Source: Ceratothoa steindachneri
Taxonomy: Eukaryota; Arthropoda; Malacostraca; Isopoda; Cymothoidae
DNA length: 64,000 nucleotides
Assembly (NCBI GenBank): GCA_963969495.1
Contig: OZ018320.1
Coordinates: forward strand, 74,994,162-75,058,161
Reading direction: 5' to 3'
The translations under genes were made by a program, and so were the position numbers. Shown in pieces: positions 10,145-21,228 of this stretch; within the stretch, counting starts at the first letter, position 1; each line of letters opens with the position of its first letter. The notes beneath the pieces were generated by a model. The model had not been told where the DNA came from. It worked only from the letters and a program-made list of their open reading frames with translations, and made no database searches.

Positions 10145-11345
10145 AGTTCTTGCGGTTTTATCAAATTTATTCATTACCATTAACAATTTTAGAAAAAAAT
10201 TAATTTTTAATTGATAACAAAATGCAATTTAATCAATAATGTATTCTCCGTTGTAATTTACGACTTCTTTCCAATGTTAAACTAGTTTTTCGATGCCTCT
10301 GCAATAAAAATATCTGGATTTTGACTTCAAGAATTCGTCTAACCAGGTTCTTAATTTCACATCAGTATTGAACGAAATGCCGTGCAAATTGTTGGAGAGC
10401 GATCGGAACAGATGTAAATCCGATGGAGCCAAGTCTGACGAATATGGAGGATGCAGCAGGATTTCCCAATTAAGCGTTTGGATGGCGTCTTTTGTCACAT
10501 TGGCAATGAGAGGACGAACATTGTCGTGTTGCACAAGGAATCCATAACGTCGATGAGGTCGCTTTTCACGAATAGCTTCGGCGAGTCAGTACATTTGTTG
10601 AACGTAGAGTTCTGCATTGGCAATCTCGTTGTTCGCAAGGAGCTCATGAAGAATGATGCCTTCATAATCCCACCACACACACAGCATCGTCTTTCGTGGA
10701 TGAAGTCCTTGCTTTAATCGCGGAAGTGGTTTTTTATTGGGGCTAAGCCATTGTTTTCGATGGTTCATGTTGACATAAACACACCACTTTTCGTCGCCAG
10801 TGATAATGCAGTGAAGAAATCTGCCCTTACTTCTACGAGTAGCCTTGTGACGAGCAAGCAAACCTGCGGCAATCGTGGAGCGTTGAAGTTTGTTGCTTTC
10901 GCTCAAAGCAGGCGGAACCCATTCACCAAGTTTTCTAACTTTCTCCATTGAATGAAGGTGATTCCCTACAGTTTTCTGATCACACGCCAATTGTACAGCC
11001 AATTAATTATCTAGTCAATTGACGAGGATTTTCTTGAAGAAGGTCGTTCAATCGATCTTCATCCAACTTAATGAGGCGACCAGAACGTTCTTCGTCATTA
11101 AGATTGAAATGACTGTTTTTGAAACGTGAAAACCACCATTGATCTGTCCTTTCTGATAAAGCATTTTCTCCGTACACAGCACAAATATTACGACGAGCTT
11201 TGGCTGCTTTTGCATTGTTCCCGTCTCGATTGAAAATGAATAACAACAAGTGTCGAAAATGCGCCTTTCTTTAACCTTGACATTCCATTTTGAGGGTCAG
11301 AACAAAAATTAAATTAACACAACTTTTAAATAAACCGCAATGACT
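10145..11345 (-). mobile_element. mariner element, near full length, transposase inactivated
   Basis: The terminal inverted repeats are agttcttgcggtttta.. just after TA at 10143-10144, and the complement of agtcattgcggttta.. just before TA at 11346-11347. This gives a 1.2-kb element with a TA target duplication, the normal mariner size and target. Both internal motifs and termini support the Tc1/mariner superfamily. Confidence 0.92.
10277..11249 (-). pseudogene. mariner transposase (DD34D type), broken
   Basis: The frame opens at 11249 with a helix-turn-helix region (NAKAAKARRNICAVYGENAL..WFSRFK). It contains an in-frame stop plus a one-base shift near 11003. Reading resumes (VQLACDQKTVGNHL) with WVPPALSESN, the mariner WVPHxLtexN linker motif. 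The first catalytic Asp is in ITGDEKWCVYVN (about 10800) and the second in VQHDNVRP (about 10526), with SSDLAPSDLHLF supplying the third 34 residues later. Another in-frame TGA precedes the second block near 10583. The catalytic triad is intact, but at least two stops and one frameshift prevent a full product. Confidence 0.92.
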
Positions 11346-11347
11346 TA

Positions 11348-12590
11348 TTACTCAACTTCAAGACGTAGCCTAAGCAAAAGCCTAATAGTCTACGCTGTTA
11401 AGAGACGTAGCCTAACCTTTGCAAATTTTGCTCTCATTATTTATTATCGTTTCTTAATATGTGCACAAATCACGTCAAGAAAACTTAAATAAACACAACA
11501 TTAAAAAGAACGCAAGAACTTATTCCTCAACCTAATAAAAAGCTTTGGCTACTTCTGAAATCGGTAATTTCTATCTTCCTGAGCAAACACCGGAGTCCAG
11601 AGTAGCAGGAAACTGTCGATGAGCTGATGTAGAGTTCCTGCCTACTAGGCGCACGCATGTCAGTCAAATGAACTTCTTCAGATCTCACCTGGAATTTTTT
11701 TCCAGGGAATTGTGGAGAATTCATTGAAGAACAGGGGTAGCGTTTTCACAAGGACATCCGAGTGATAGAAGAACGCTATCAAGGCTGATGGGACGTCAAC
11801 TTTCGGGCTAACACTGTTGGTGCGTAAAAAGATGGATGTGGTATCAGGAAAGCATATGCGGAGGTAGCTGAAGTAACTATTCATCCTTGACAAGCTTATT
11901 ATAATGTTTTCTACCCTTCTTGAAATCTATAAAAATGGCTCATTACCAATAAAAGAGAAAATAAAAACATTTCTAGAAAAGATTCTATTTCAAATATTTA
12001 TCCTTGAGAAAAGTGGATGTCACTTTTTGAATCAGCTTGAGCAACTGAACTCTTAACAACAAAGATATCCTTGACCTTTAAAATCACGCATGTGATGGTT
12101 TTCATTTTATTCATCTGACACCTCCTCTTTCCCAATGAATAATAATTGGGACTTTTGTGAATGTCCATTAGTAATACTTTGACGAATCTTATTGAAACCA
12201 AACCAACCTGCATGATCCTACACACGCCGCCGAAAATACAATCTTTTTAGTGGTTGCCATCTGATAAACTTCACACTAAACTTTCACAAAACTCTAGCAT
12301 CAACTTTATGTACAATTTTGGGCACAATCGGGATAATAAATGATCACCTCTTATGAAGAAATTTGGTCAGAAAAATGATCAAACTGAGAGCGGGCATCTT
12401 GTTCTATCAATGACAAATTCTAGGTGCATAAAAAGTTGATCGAGAGCAAACGAATCAAGTTTTAGGTAGTTTAGGTTTGCATATGTTCAGACACCACATA
12501 AATTCGACACGAGAATTTAACTCTTCCAATAACCGATAAACTATACAGTGGAATGTGAATATGAAAACATTATGATTTAAGAAACTTTTT
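11348..12590. other. Unassigned AT-rich spacer
   Basis: About 1.2 kb holds nothing I can name. Short minus-strand frames at 11527-11893 have no recognisable domain. It ends at the start of the 75-bp satellite. Confidence 0.4.
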
Positions 12591-12599
12591 TTTATTTAA

Positions 12600-14248
12600 A
12601 TGAAGTGGCTGGAACTGTTATGCTTTGAAGACCTAAGAAAGGTCAAATCAGAAAGATGATTAGACATTTCTCAATTGAAGTAACTTGAACTGTTTTGCTT
12701 TGAAAACTTAGAAACGTCAAAAGAAGTAGCGGGAACGGTTTTGCTTTGAAAAGCTTAGAAACATCAAATGAGAAATATGATTAGACATTTCTAAATTGAA
12801 GTGGCTGGGATTGATTTGCTTTGAAGAGCTTAGAAACGTCAAAAGAAGTAGCTGGAACTGTTTTGCTTTGAAGAGCGTAGAAACATCAAATGAGAAAGTT
12901 GATTAGACATTTCTAAATTGAAGTGGCTGAGACTGTTTTGTTTTGAGGACCTAAAACGTCAAATCAGAAAGATGATTAGACAGTTCTAAATTGAAGTGGC
13001 TGAGACTGTTTTGCTTTGAAGAACATAGAAACGTCAAAAGAAGTAGCTAGGACTTATTTGGTTTGAAGAGCTTAGAACCGTCAAATGAGAAAGATGATTA
13101 GACATTTCTAAAATGAAGTGGCTGAGACTGTTTTGCCTTGAAAAGCTTATAATCGTCAAATGAGAAGAATATTAGACATTTCTAAATTGAAGTGGCTGGT
13201 ACTGTTTTGCTTTGAAGAGGTTAGAAACGTCAAAAAAAGTGGCTGGGACTGTTTTGCTTTGAAGAGCTTAGAACCGTCAAATGAGAAAGATGATTAGACA
13301 TTTCTAAATTGAAGTGGCTGAGACTGTTTTGCTTTGAAGAGCTTAGAACCGTCAAATGAGAAGATGATTAGACATTTCTAAATTTAAGTGGCTGGAACTG
13401 TTTTACTTTGAAGACCTAATAAACGTCATTTCTAAATTGAAGTGGCTGAGACTGTTTTGCTTTGAAGAGCTTAGAAACGTCAAATGAGAAAGATGATTAG
13501 ACATTTATAAATTGAAGTGGCTGGGACTGTTTTGCTTTTAAGAGCTCTGAAACATTAAATGAGAAAGATGATTAGACTTTTCTAAATTGAATTGGCTCAG
13601 ATTGTTTTGCTTTCAAGAGCTTAGAACCGTCAAGTGAGAAAGATGATTAGAGATTTATAAATTGAAGAGGCTGGAACTGTTTTGCTTTGAAGACCATAGA
13701 AACGTCAAATGATAAAGATGCTTAGACATTTCTAAATTGAAGTGCCTGGGACTGTTTTGCTTTGAAGAGCTTAGAAACTTCAAATGAGAAAGTTGATTAG
13801 ACATTTCTAAATTGAAGTGGCTGGGACTGTTTTGCTTTGAAAAGCTTAGAGCCGTCTAATGAGAAAGATGATTAGACATTTCTAAATTGAAGTAGCTGGG
13901 ACTTTTCTGCTTTGAAGTGCTTAGAAACGTCAAATGAGAAAGAATATTAGACATTTCTAAATTGAAGTGGCTGGGACTATTTTGCTTTGAAGAGCTTAGA
14001 AACGTCAAATGTGAAAGATGATTAGACATTTCTAAATTGAAGTGGCTGGGACTGTTTTGCTTTTAAGAGCTCTGAAACATTAAATGAGAAAGATGATTAG
14101 ACTTTTCTAAATTGAAGTGGCTGGAACTGTTTTGCTTTGAAGAGCTTAGAGACTTCAAATGAGAAAGATAATTAGACATTTCTAAATTGAAGTGGCTTGG
14201 ACTGTTTTGCTTTGAAGAGCTTATAAACGCCAAATGAGAAAGATTATC
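12600..14248. repeat. 75-bp satellite array
   Basis: About 22 copies of a 75-bp unit lie head to tail. The unit reads roughly gaagtggctgggactgtttt, gctttgaagagcttagaaac, gtcaaatgagaaagatgatt, agacatttctaaatt. Several units are short forms of about 45-50 bp that stop after 'aaacgtcaaa' and restart at 'gaagtagctgg' (12720, 12840, 13030, 13230). This shows higher-order variation by deletion of the 3' part of the unit. There is no coding potential. Confidence 0.95.
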
Positions 14249-14386
14249 ACTTTTCGAAAAAGTTCTGTTATACTCGTTTTTTTATCTTTCAGGAGGCTTA
14301 CGTGTGTAATAGAAAAAGTTTCGTGAAAAACTCAAACTTCTACTTTACCAACACGTGTCATTAACACTTCTTTTCATTTGTGTGCA

Positions 14387-15340
14387 GGTGTGTCCAGATG
14401 GAAGTCAAAAGAATCGAGAGCTCTGCTCGCCTGCGTGCGGGCAACAACAATTCCGACATCGCCATGCGGCTCAACGTCAACCGCTGACTGCCCAGAAATT
14501 CGCAGTGAGGCTCAAGAACGAGGCTCAAAAATCAACCTCGTTCAGGCAGACCTCAAGTTAACAACCAGTTGCGTCTGAAAAATGTCTTCGTAACTGCTCA
14601 GAACCTCAAAATGACTACGCTAGCAAAGAGGAAGACCATCCTGGTGACCACGGCGTCAAGGGCAGTTAAACAAGAGGGCGAAAAACCATCAGGTGAGTGG
14701 AAAAGCCTCTGCTCACCGACCGTATGCAAGAACAACGTCGGGATCGCTGCTGTCACTGTTTCAACAACTTGAATATTCATGGCAATCGGATTCGCATTTT
14801 TTCTTATGAAAACATTTTAGGGTCGATTCTCTCATCAAAAACAGAACAATCGCGTGATAAACTTTGGCCAGGACCTCTCCGTGATCCGCTAAGTTTCCAC
14901 GACTGAGCACTAACTCTCCGTGATGATGCTCGCCAGTGTTGTCCGCGGCCGGTTACTGGCTCACCGCGGCCGCATCTTGGCCGCGAAAGTCCTGCCCTAG
15001 ATGAGAATGATCTCGAAGAAGGCGGGCTACGTCTTTCAGCAGACGATGTGTCGGTCCAGACGACCAAGGCCGTGTAAAAGTAGCGGTGTCGAACATGAAC
15101 TTCTGGTCGAAGGAATTTTTGCAGCCACAGTCGCTCGACCTTAATTCCCTCGACTACAGCGTGTCAGTGCATGTTGATGGCAAGGCCTGCAAAGTCCGAT
15201 ACTGCAACATCGACGAGCTGAATTCCTTCGTCAACAGCATTTGGGCCAGTATGAGAAAGAACTTTGTCCGCAACGTGCGCGCGGCCTTCAGGTCTCGACC
15301 TGAGCGCGTGCTCGCCGCCGAGGGTGGCCACATTGATTAA
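14387..15340 (+). pseudogene. Tc1/mariner-superfamily transposase remnant
   Basis: The 5' end encodes a helix-turn-helix start (SLARAGNNNSDIAMRLNVN-like across frame changes from about 14400), followed by a charged linker (RGRKTIR..). The middle is degraded and partly deleted (about 14800-15080). The 3' end, 15086-15340, reads NMNFWSKEFLQPQSLDLNSLDY then VHVDGKACKVRYCN, IDELNSFVNSIWASMRKNFV and RPERVLAAEGGHID. This is the characteristic 'PQSPDLNPLDY..' block and C-terminus of a Tc1/mariner-type transposase family. The catalytic Asp block upstream is not recognisable. Confidence 0.75.
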
Positions 15341-15599
15341 TATTACAATTTAAACACATATTTACATTTTAAAACAATGAAAACGTGCCATACTGCATCA
15401 AAACAATCATCGTCTTCTTTGTAGAAAGCGTCGTAAGGAGTGGAACAAGACTTTTGCAATACCCGGTATTTCAGCTTACACTATACCGGACTTGAATAGC
15501 GTCGTGACACAGTTTTCTAGGCCTTTTCTCCACCTTGAGATTTGAAAGGGTAGATACGTCCTCTTGGGAACTACTTGATAATTACCAGGGGTCAAGTCC

Positions 15600-17560
15600 T
15601 CCGTCAGCATTTTATGCACGTCATTGGCTTTCTGAAAGCTGTCGAATGTACTTTACCTCATGAGCTTGAGATTTTCACCGCCTTGTTTACGTTAAACGAG
15701 CTGCGCGCCGCTCTCGTTTCATGCATGGATATTTGCCCCTGGACTTGACGATATATATCCCTTATGCCATGATCTGACACCTGGGTGAGAGAAACCTGGC
15801 TTATCTTTTAGATTTGTTCAACAAGATCTGGACTTAGTGTATCCTCTCAGACTCATGGCGAATGACTACCGAGCTAGCTTCATATAGATCACTCTATCCA
15901 GGTCGGTTTATAATATTTTTCTCTGATATCATGAGTGTACAAGTTGATAGAGTAACTGGTAAATATTAGACGAGCTTATTTCTGGGACAGCGGAGGTTAC
16001 CTGCCTCCTGCACACTGCGGCTTTGGCAAGTTCTACTGCACCGGAAATGCTCTGCTCCCGCTGGAAAATGCTGTGTGCGATGCTTTCTTTCGTAGACAAC
16101 ATTTCGTCACGGTATTTTCCGATTTTGAGAAGGCTTGTATTACCTTATAGCATTGCGATGGTAATATATATTGCAGAGCTTTTCCCCACTTTATGGGCGA
16201 GGAGACACCTCTTAATCTTCATTTTGGATATTCTTGTGAGATCGTTGATTCCGTGAACTGGTAGGACAAGAGGAGTGCGTCCCGCATAAAAGTAATCTAA
16301 GTGTTACTCTCTTTGCCTCGAACATTAAAGGCACCACCTAAGTGCTGCCGGAAGACATTCTCGTACGCTCTAGTTAGACAGCTTTCACACTTCCTTTGGT
16401 CTGGCTCAGATGAAAACTATGGAGTGTCGATTACAACAGTCATTGTACCGCATCTGTTTCTACGCCAAAGCGCCGTGCATAGTAAATTATCCACTTGTAC
16501 GCGTCGAATCAGCGTCTCCTTTAATCGCCAACAGTTTCTATCACCATGGTGTCAATGCCACCGAGAGATGTCAATAATATCCTAAGCCTTTCGACTTTAA
16601 TGATAAACATTTCTTGCGAGAGCTCAATGTAGTTCTCGGGTCGGTGGCGCCTCTCGTTCTGCCCAGGACACTCCCTACATTCCACCACGTTTGACCATTT
16701 GTCGCTAGGTCTCTCTACTCAAAGCTTTTTAGAGTAGACGCCCTATCAGACTGGAACAGTCCTAGTGTAGAAGGATGACTACAGATTCGACGAGGGAGTC
16801 CACTTGTATGCCCTTTCCCTTCTGTTTGAAGTTGACGGTGCTCTACCTGGGGCTGCCTCTGTCTTCATCGCCGAGCTAGTTACAATGCACTGCTCGGTAG
16901 GGGAGATTCCGCGTCGTACCCGGTTTAGAGAACAAATTGTAATTTATATTGACTCACAGAGCTCCCTGTATAGTCGCCAGAAAGTCAAATCATCGCAACT
17001 TAAGGTTCACAGCATCCATGATGCCACGGCTGCACCAACAAGAGAAATCTCGAGATTTTTTTCTCATGAGTTCCTGGACATTTAAAATGTTAGGAATTAA
17101 ACCTGCTAATGAGGGTATCATAGATTCCTCCAGTACTGGGCGACCAGACAAGCGTTTTGGTCATCCAAACATTGAATACAAAGAAGGAATTAGCTCAGCT
17201 CTTCGGGCTGAATGGCAATAAGGATGGGAGAGAGCCGACGGGAACCTGAAGTTGCACGTTATTGCGCCGCGACTGTTCCTGTGGATCTATCCTAAATCCC
17301 CCAACGGCTTTAGGTTGTCGTCTGTCATCCCCAAATCGAGCACAATTGCGGGAGGTACCACGATTTGAAGGACTGCTCCCATACACCTTATTGCGAACAC
17401 TGCGCTGTCTCTCTGACTGCTCACCACATTCCTGTTGAGTGTCTCGGGCTGGGGGATTTTTATGCACGTTACCTACCTAGGTACCGGAAAGAGTGGGTTC
17501 ATACTGCTTGTCCTTAGTACTCGGCTTCGTTCTTTCACACTGAATTGTATAATAATTGAA
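15600..17560 (+). pseudogene. Jockey-superfamily LINE fossil (RT plus RNase H)
   Basis: Scattered frames match the pol protein of a Jockey/I-type LINE. HELEIFTALFTLNELRAAL and SCMDICPW lie near 15660-15740. LENAVCDAFFRRQHFVTVFSDFEKA (RT, the FDFEKAYD block) lies near 16059-16134. An RNase H region follows at 16855-16975 with ASVFIAELVTMH and VIYIDSQSSL, holding the Glu and the TDSQ-type Asp. A C-terminal tail occurs near 17285-17420. The segment is full of stops and frameshifts, so it is old. The RNase H domain points to an I-like rather than a pure Jockey clade; this is an inference. Confidence 0.72.
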
Positions 17561-17928
17561 TTGTTAGAGTAGGCTTCCTCCCTAGCATATAGTTGTTTGG
17601 TGTTAGCAGCATGATTGGGCGCCAGAGGGAGACAAATCTCTCTCCGCCACCAGTTGAGTGCTTCTGAAGAAAAAATCGTATCTAGCTTTTAACTATTATC
17701 CTGACCAGCCTCTCTCTGAGTCATTCTCTCAATCCCTCTCTAGCATTTTCATTCATTGCCGAGCATGCGACACATTAATAAAATATTGCATTCCTCAACA
17801 CTCCACAAATCTAAATACCAAAACAGACATACGAACACAAAAGTTAAATCTCAAAAGAGCAAACTAGGCTTAGCCTAAACAAACAGTTTAAGCTTCAATT
17901 TCAGAAATGCACAAATGCCTATACTACT
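17561..17928. other. Unassigned spacer
   Basis: No gene is recognised between the LINE fossil and the hAT element. The sequence is pyrimidine-rich at about 17690-17760 with no convincing splice or coding signal. Confidence 0.4.
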
Positions 17929-17936
17929 GTCTAATC

Positions 17937-18258
17937 CAGAGGTTCTCAACCGGGGGGGAATTTCAGGGTTTCATAGGGTGAATTGGGACCACAGATTGGC
18001 AGACTCTAACTGTTGGAATATTGATATTTGTATTGCCTTCGAGCTCCCTAGGGCGGCACAAAACGCAGTATGCATCGGCTACCTGCTGCAAGCACGAGTA
18101 CCCCCTCCCCCCTTAGCCCTCGGTAAAGCGACGTCGCTGCACTCCTGCCGGTTCCCCACTCACGCACCTTTTGAGGCAGCCAATCTTGGAAAGGGTGGAA
18201 TGACATTCTGAAATATGAGGAAAGGGGTGTATGGGGCAAATAAAGTTGAGAATCACTG
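17937..18258. mobile_element. hAT-type non-autonomous element (MITE), copy B, perfect TSD
   Basis: The terminal inverted repeats are cagaggttctcaac.. at 17937 and the complement of cagtgattctcaac.. ending at 18258. A perfect 8-bp target duplication gtctaatc flanks it (17929-17936 and 18259-18266). CAGnGGTTCTCAACC-type ends are classical hAT termini. The 322-bp interior is GC-rich and non-coding. It belongs to a different family from the element at 5395. Confidence 0.93.
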
Positions 18259-18266
18259 GTCTAATC

Positions 18267-18735
18267 CCGAGTAGCCTTACGCTAACAGTTTTATTTTCCT
18301 AATATTAAATTTTATAATTTATGCTCTTTAATCCCCCATTTTTCTAAAAAGACACAAGCATCCCCATCTCCAGCTCTACTTAATCTTAACCCGGCGTCTA
18401 CCTCACATGGTGTAAGGCAAGGAAGACGTTACGACACATTTGAAGGATTAAAAAGAAGTATGCAATCAGTTTTTAGAGTAGGGTGAAAGAGAAAGAAATC
18501 GGGAGATGGCATGTAATGAACGCAACCTATCATTTTAACAATTAAAATTTAGATGTGTTGTAGGTGTAGTCACATACAAATTTAAATTGTGAAAGAAATT
18601 AAGTGACAAGCCTATTAGAAGGTTTTCTGCTCTAAATTCTATTAATATTATAAAGCGGATGCGGATGGGACAGAGCACACCTGCTGGATGATAAGATCGA
18701 AGAAGCAGAGATAATAAAATTAAAACTCAGAACAT
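18267..18735. other. Unassigned spacer
   Basis: AT-rich DNA with no recognisable gene, repeat or regulatory signal. Confidence 0.4.
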
Positions 18736-18773
18736 TACGATATTGAAACCTACAAAAAATTTATCAACATTCA

Positions 18774-18931
18774 ATGTTTTTACTTATATCTGATGAGGCA
18801 GATTATCTGCGAACTGTTTCTAGGAAGAAGAGAAAACAAGCAGAGGAATTGTGCTCTATGAATGAGAGATCTTTGGAAGAAATTGCAAAGAATTTCTATG
18901 ATAGGCCAGTTATCGAAAAGATATACAAATA
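18774..18931 (+). other. Possible coding fragment, function unknown
   Basis: The plus-strand frame starting at an ATG at 18774 reads MFLLISDEADYLRTVSRKKR, then KQAEELCSMNERSLEEIAKN and FYDRPVIEKIYK, ending in TAA. The charged, helix-prone composition is unlike the surrounding AT-rich noise and suggests former coding sequence. It could be an exon or a transposon ORF remnant. I do not recognise the family, and no splice signals are decisive. Confidence 0.3.
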
Positions 18932-18935
18932 AGGT

Positions 18936-19735
18936 CATGGAAAAGATAAGAAAACACATGTGATAGCATGATGTAAAGTCAGAGGAGCAGCTCATCTAGT
19001 GTATGTTGATGAACTCTTTAAACCCTAAACTCTTTATTATAAATACAACTACAAAATTCAAGGATACACACCTATTGAGGCCCTCAACCCTAATAAAAAC
19101 ACCCAATAGAATGAAAACCCCTCAAAAAGAAACTGCTAATTTCCTAACAAATTCTTAACAGAGTAAATCTAGAACAAGAGTAAGAGGATCAGCATACAAA
19201 TGGATAACATTGAAAAGAATCCGGGAAAACGGTTTAATGCAAATCTGTCTCTAAACAGGTAACATTTTTGTGATTCTTTTCTCCATTGATTTTAAATAAT
19301 ATATTACTGGCACATCCAGCGACATCTCGCAACCTTATGCCACTCCGTGACAACTTATTATGTGGAACTCCGGAGAGGCACATCGATTGTCATTGATATA
19401 ACTCTAATCCCTCAAGGCCAAGTGCCAGCCTTCACTCAACCTCTCAAAAGCTCTCTATCCCCGCGAGCTGCGATCCACATGATTCGAAGACCCCAGATTA
19501 ATTACAACTCGAGGTTGTTAATAAGTAATATAAATTGTGAGTGTCTGTATAACTAACCGTTCCATTACCTTCAACCCGATCTCAAAAGATTCTCTTTAGT
19601 TTATAACTAAATATTAATTCTATACTTTGTATACTCAACGTCATTCTAAAGGAAAAAAATATTAATTCGATACAATGAGATTGATAAAAACAATAAGTGA
19701 GTGTGCCCTTATTTTTTCTTCCTTTTCTTGCAGTC
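18936..19735. other. Unassigned AT-rich DNA
   Basis: No gene is supported. It ends in a strong polypyrimidine tract plus cag (about 19708-19733), a good-looking plus-strand splice acceptor that precedes the GC-richer segment described next. Confidence 0.4.
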
Positions 19736-19741
19736 TGTAAG

Positions 19742-19881
19742 GAAAGGTCGCTGAGCGGGTTTGCGGCTCGAACACAATCGTCTGTGGGGCGCACTGTGAA
19801 CTGATAAAGCTAATCAAAAACGAAGATTACTTTGTGAACTCCACGTGCGGTATCGGTAATGGCCTTATAACGCGGATGTAG
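19742..19881 (+). CDS. Possible Kazal-like exon (secreted protease inhibitor/follistatin-type domain)
   Basis: One plus-strand frame through this locally GC-rich segment reads KVAERVCGSNTIVCGAHCEL then IKLIKNEDYFVNSTCGIGNG and a stop at 19879-19881. The VCGSN..G..CEL core resembles the middle of a Kazal domain, where VCGSDG.TY.N.CEL is typical. The tyrosine position is Cys here and one of the six conserved cysteines is not in its usual place, so the domain is atypical or decayed. The polypyrimidine tract 5' of it gives an acceptor at ..ttgcag (19733), but that phase meets TAA at 19738-19740. The next AG (19740-19741) would keep the frame open. GT donors occur at about 19851 and 19857. The call is weak and rests on this single motif. 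Confidence 0.25.
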
Positions 19882-20104
19882 AACGCGGAACTTGCGCATG
19901 GTACAGTGTTTGTGATGAGACATGCTTTGAGTGTTTGGCCGGGAATAAAGTGTGACAGACACAAAAATGCAGCGCAGCGCCCGTTCACTAAGAAGGGTGG
20001 GTGAAGGATGAATAGTTTAATGCATCCACAATCATTTTTTTTTTGTGTGTGTGGAGGGGGTTAGTTAGCCAATTATTCATAAGGAATTACTCTACATTGG
20101 ATTA
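19882..20104. other. GC-richer non-coding segment with AATAAA
   Basis: It continues the locally GC-rich block. aataaa occurs at 19944-19949 (cgggaataaagtgtg), which could be a plus-strand polyadenylation signal for the exon-like segment just upstream. A T-run (about 20035-20044) follows. Confidence 0.3.
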
Positions 20105-20292
20105 TCAGTGGCAGTACGAACTGAGTTCAGAGGCGTCCCGTAGGTCACAGTCCTTTCTACGAGGTGTTAAAAAAATGAGTGGACTGTTAAGAAGATAAAT
20201 GGAAAGTGAATGAGCAAAAAAAACCACAGTGTGTGAGAATGAGAAATAAAGTGTTAGACGTAAGGAAATAGGAGATGGACATGAAAAAACGT

Positions 20293-20495
20293 CATTATTG
20301 ATTGGCATTTTTAGTGGTATTTCTGGCGAATCTTGATACCCAAATTTCTCAAAGTCAAAGATTCCAAATCTGATGTCATGGAAGGTGTTGGTGGGGCAAT
20401 ATAGGTTCATGTCTGAACATATCGAATTGAAATAAGAATCCAACACAGGTACTTTATCTTCCAATGTGTGTGAATCGAAATACGAATAGCCATCG
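20293..20495 (-). CDS. Possible exon, unknown protein
   Basis: The minus strand shows a splice-acceptor-like tctcattacag at about 20506-20496. It is followed by an open, acidic frame: DGYSYFDSHTLEDKVPVLDS, YFNSICSDMNLYCPTNTF, HDIRFGIFDFEKFGYQDSPE and IPLKMPINND, then gac|gtttttt, a possible GT donor near 20292. The composition (Asp, Ser, Tyr, Phe rich, two Cys) is unlike the AT-noise frames that follow it. It lies about 600 bp downstream of the end of the proctolin-like gene on the same strand. No family is recognised. Confidence 0.3.
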
Positions 20496-20509
20496 CTGTA
20501 ATGAGACAC

Positions 20510-21090
20510 ATCTTAAAGTAGGAAAACAACAAATATCTGCTGTAGTCATTTATTGGAAAATCATTTACCTAAATTCTGATTCTAAGAAAAAGTTGCCTCT
20601 GAAATTCGGCTCCGTCCATGTAACTCAAAATTAATAAAATATGTCAGTAGAAATGTTTTAATTGACCTACTATCAACAATTTCCATTTTTAATATTTCTA
20701 AGTAGAGAAAATGAAGTATATATATATTATTAAGCCGGCGTATACATTTGCTTGTTTATATAAATTTTTCATTCTGTGCACTTAGTCCACGCATATAAAA
20801 TCAGCCATTTTTGCATGACTCAGTGAACAGAAAAAACGTATTTTCCTCACAATTTTCAGGAATAGGAAGGTAATAATTTCCCTTTTTAATATTTTACTTT
20901 TAAATTTATTTAAAAAAAATATATATCCCAGCAAACGTAAACGGTCCAATATGGAAAGAAAAAGAGGACGGAAAGCATAAATTAATAATTGGTTCGTTTT
21001 TTCTTGTTTTTTACTCGTAGGATACGAGAGAGAACAGGAATTGGGTGGAAAGAGCAAGGGAACGAGCGCATAAGGGAGTCCATCGTAGGT
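20510..21090. other. 3' flank of the proctolin-like gene
   Basis: AT-rich DNA. On the minus strand aaataaa overlaps the stop codon at 21090-21096, and further A/T-rich motifs follow. No other gene is recognised. Confidence 0.4.
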
Positions 21091-21228
21091 TTATTTAGTA
21101 GAGGTGATCGGGTATTCGTTGATGAAACGGTCTCCTTCGACTGATGTCCTCAGGGCACGGGATGGATCGAATCGTTTTTCGTAATGTGCAGAATGTCTGG
21201 AGTCGTGGCCGGAGACGCGGTCCATCAG
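21091..21228 (-). CDS. Proctolin-like neuropeptide precursor, exon 2 (C-terminal half)
   Basis: This exon supplies residues 46-90 of the precursor. On the minus strand the polypyrimidine tract ttctcttcttctcag ends at 21229 as acceptor. The frame continues in phase 0 from exon 1: LMDRVSGHDSRHSAHYEKRF, DPSRALRTSVEGDRFINEYP, ITSTK, then TAA (21093-21091). It contains a dibasic KR site (residues 63-64 of the whole product) that would release FDPSRALRTSVEGDRF.. as a C-terminal precursor-related peptide. GC content rises over the exon and drops on both sides. Exact agreement of acceptor, phase and stop with exon 1 makes the two-exon model strong. Confidence 0.75.
   Translation of the reverse strand: MMDRVSGHDSRHSAHYEKRFDPSRALRTSVEGDRFINEYPITSTK

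Noticed and set aside
18792..18820. Hammerhead-ribozyme-like core: CTGATGAG, a 5-bp stem (gcaga-tta-tctgc), then GAAC
   Set aside because: The conserved GAAA is GAAC, and no matching stem I/III with a cleavage site could be drawn. The same bases also read as an open coding-like frame, so chance is more likely.
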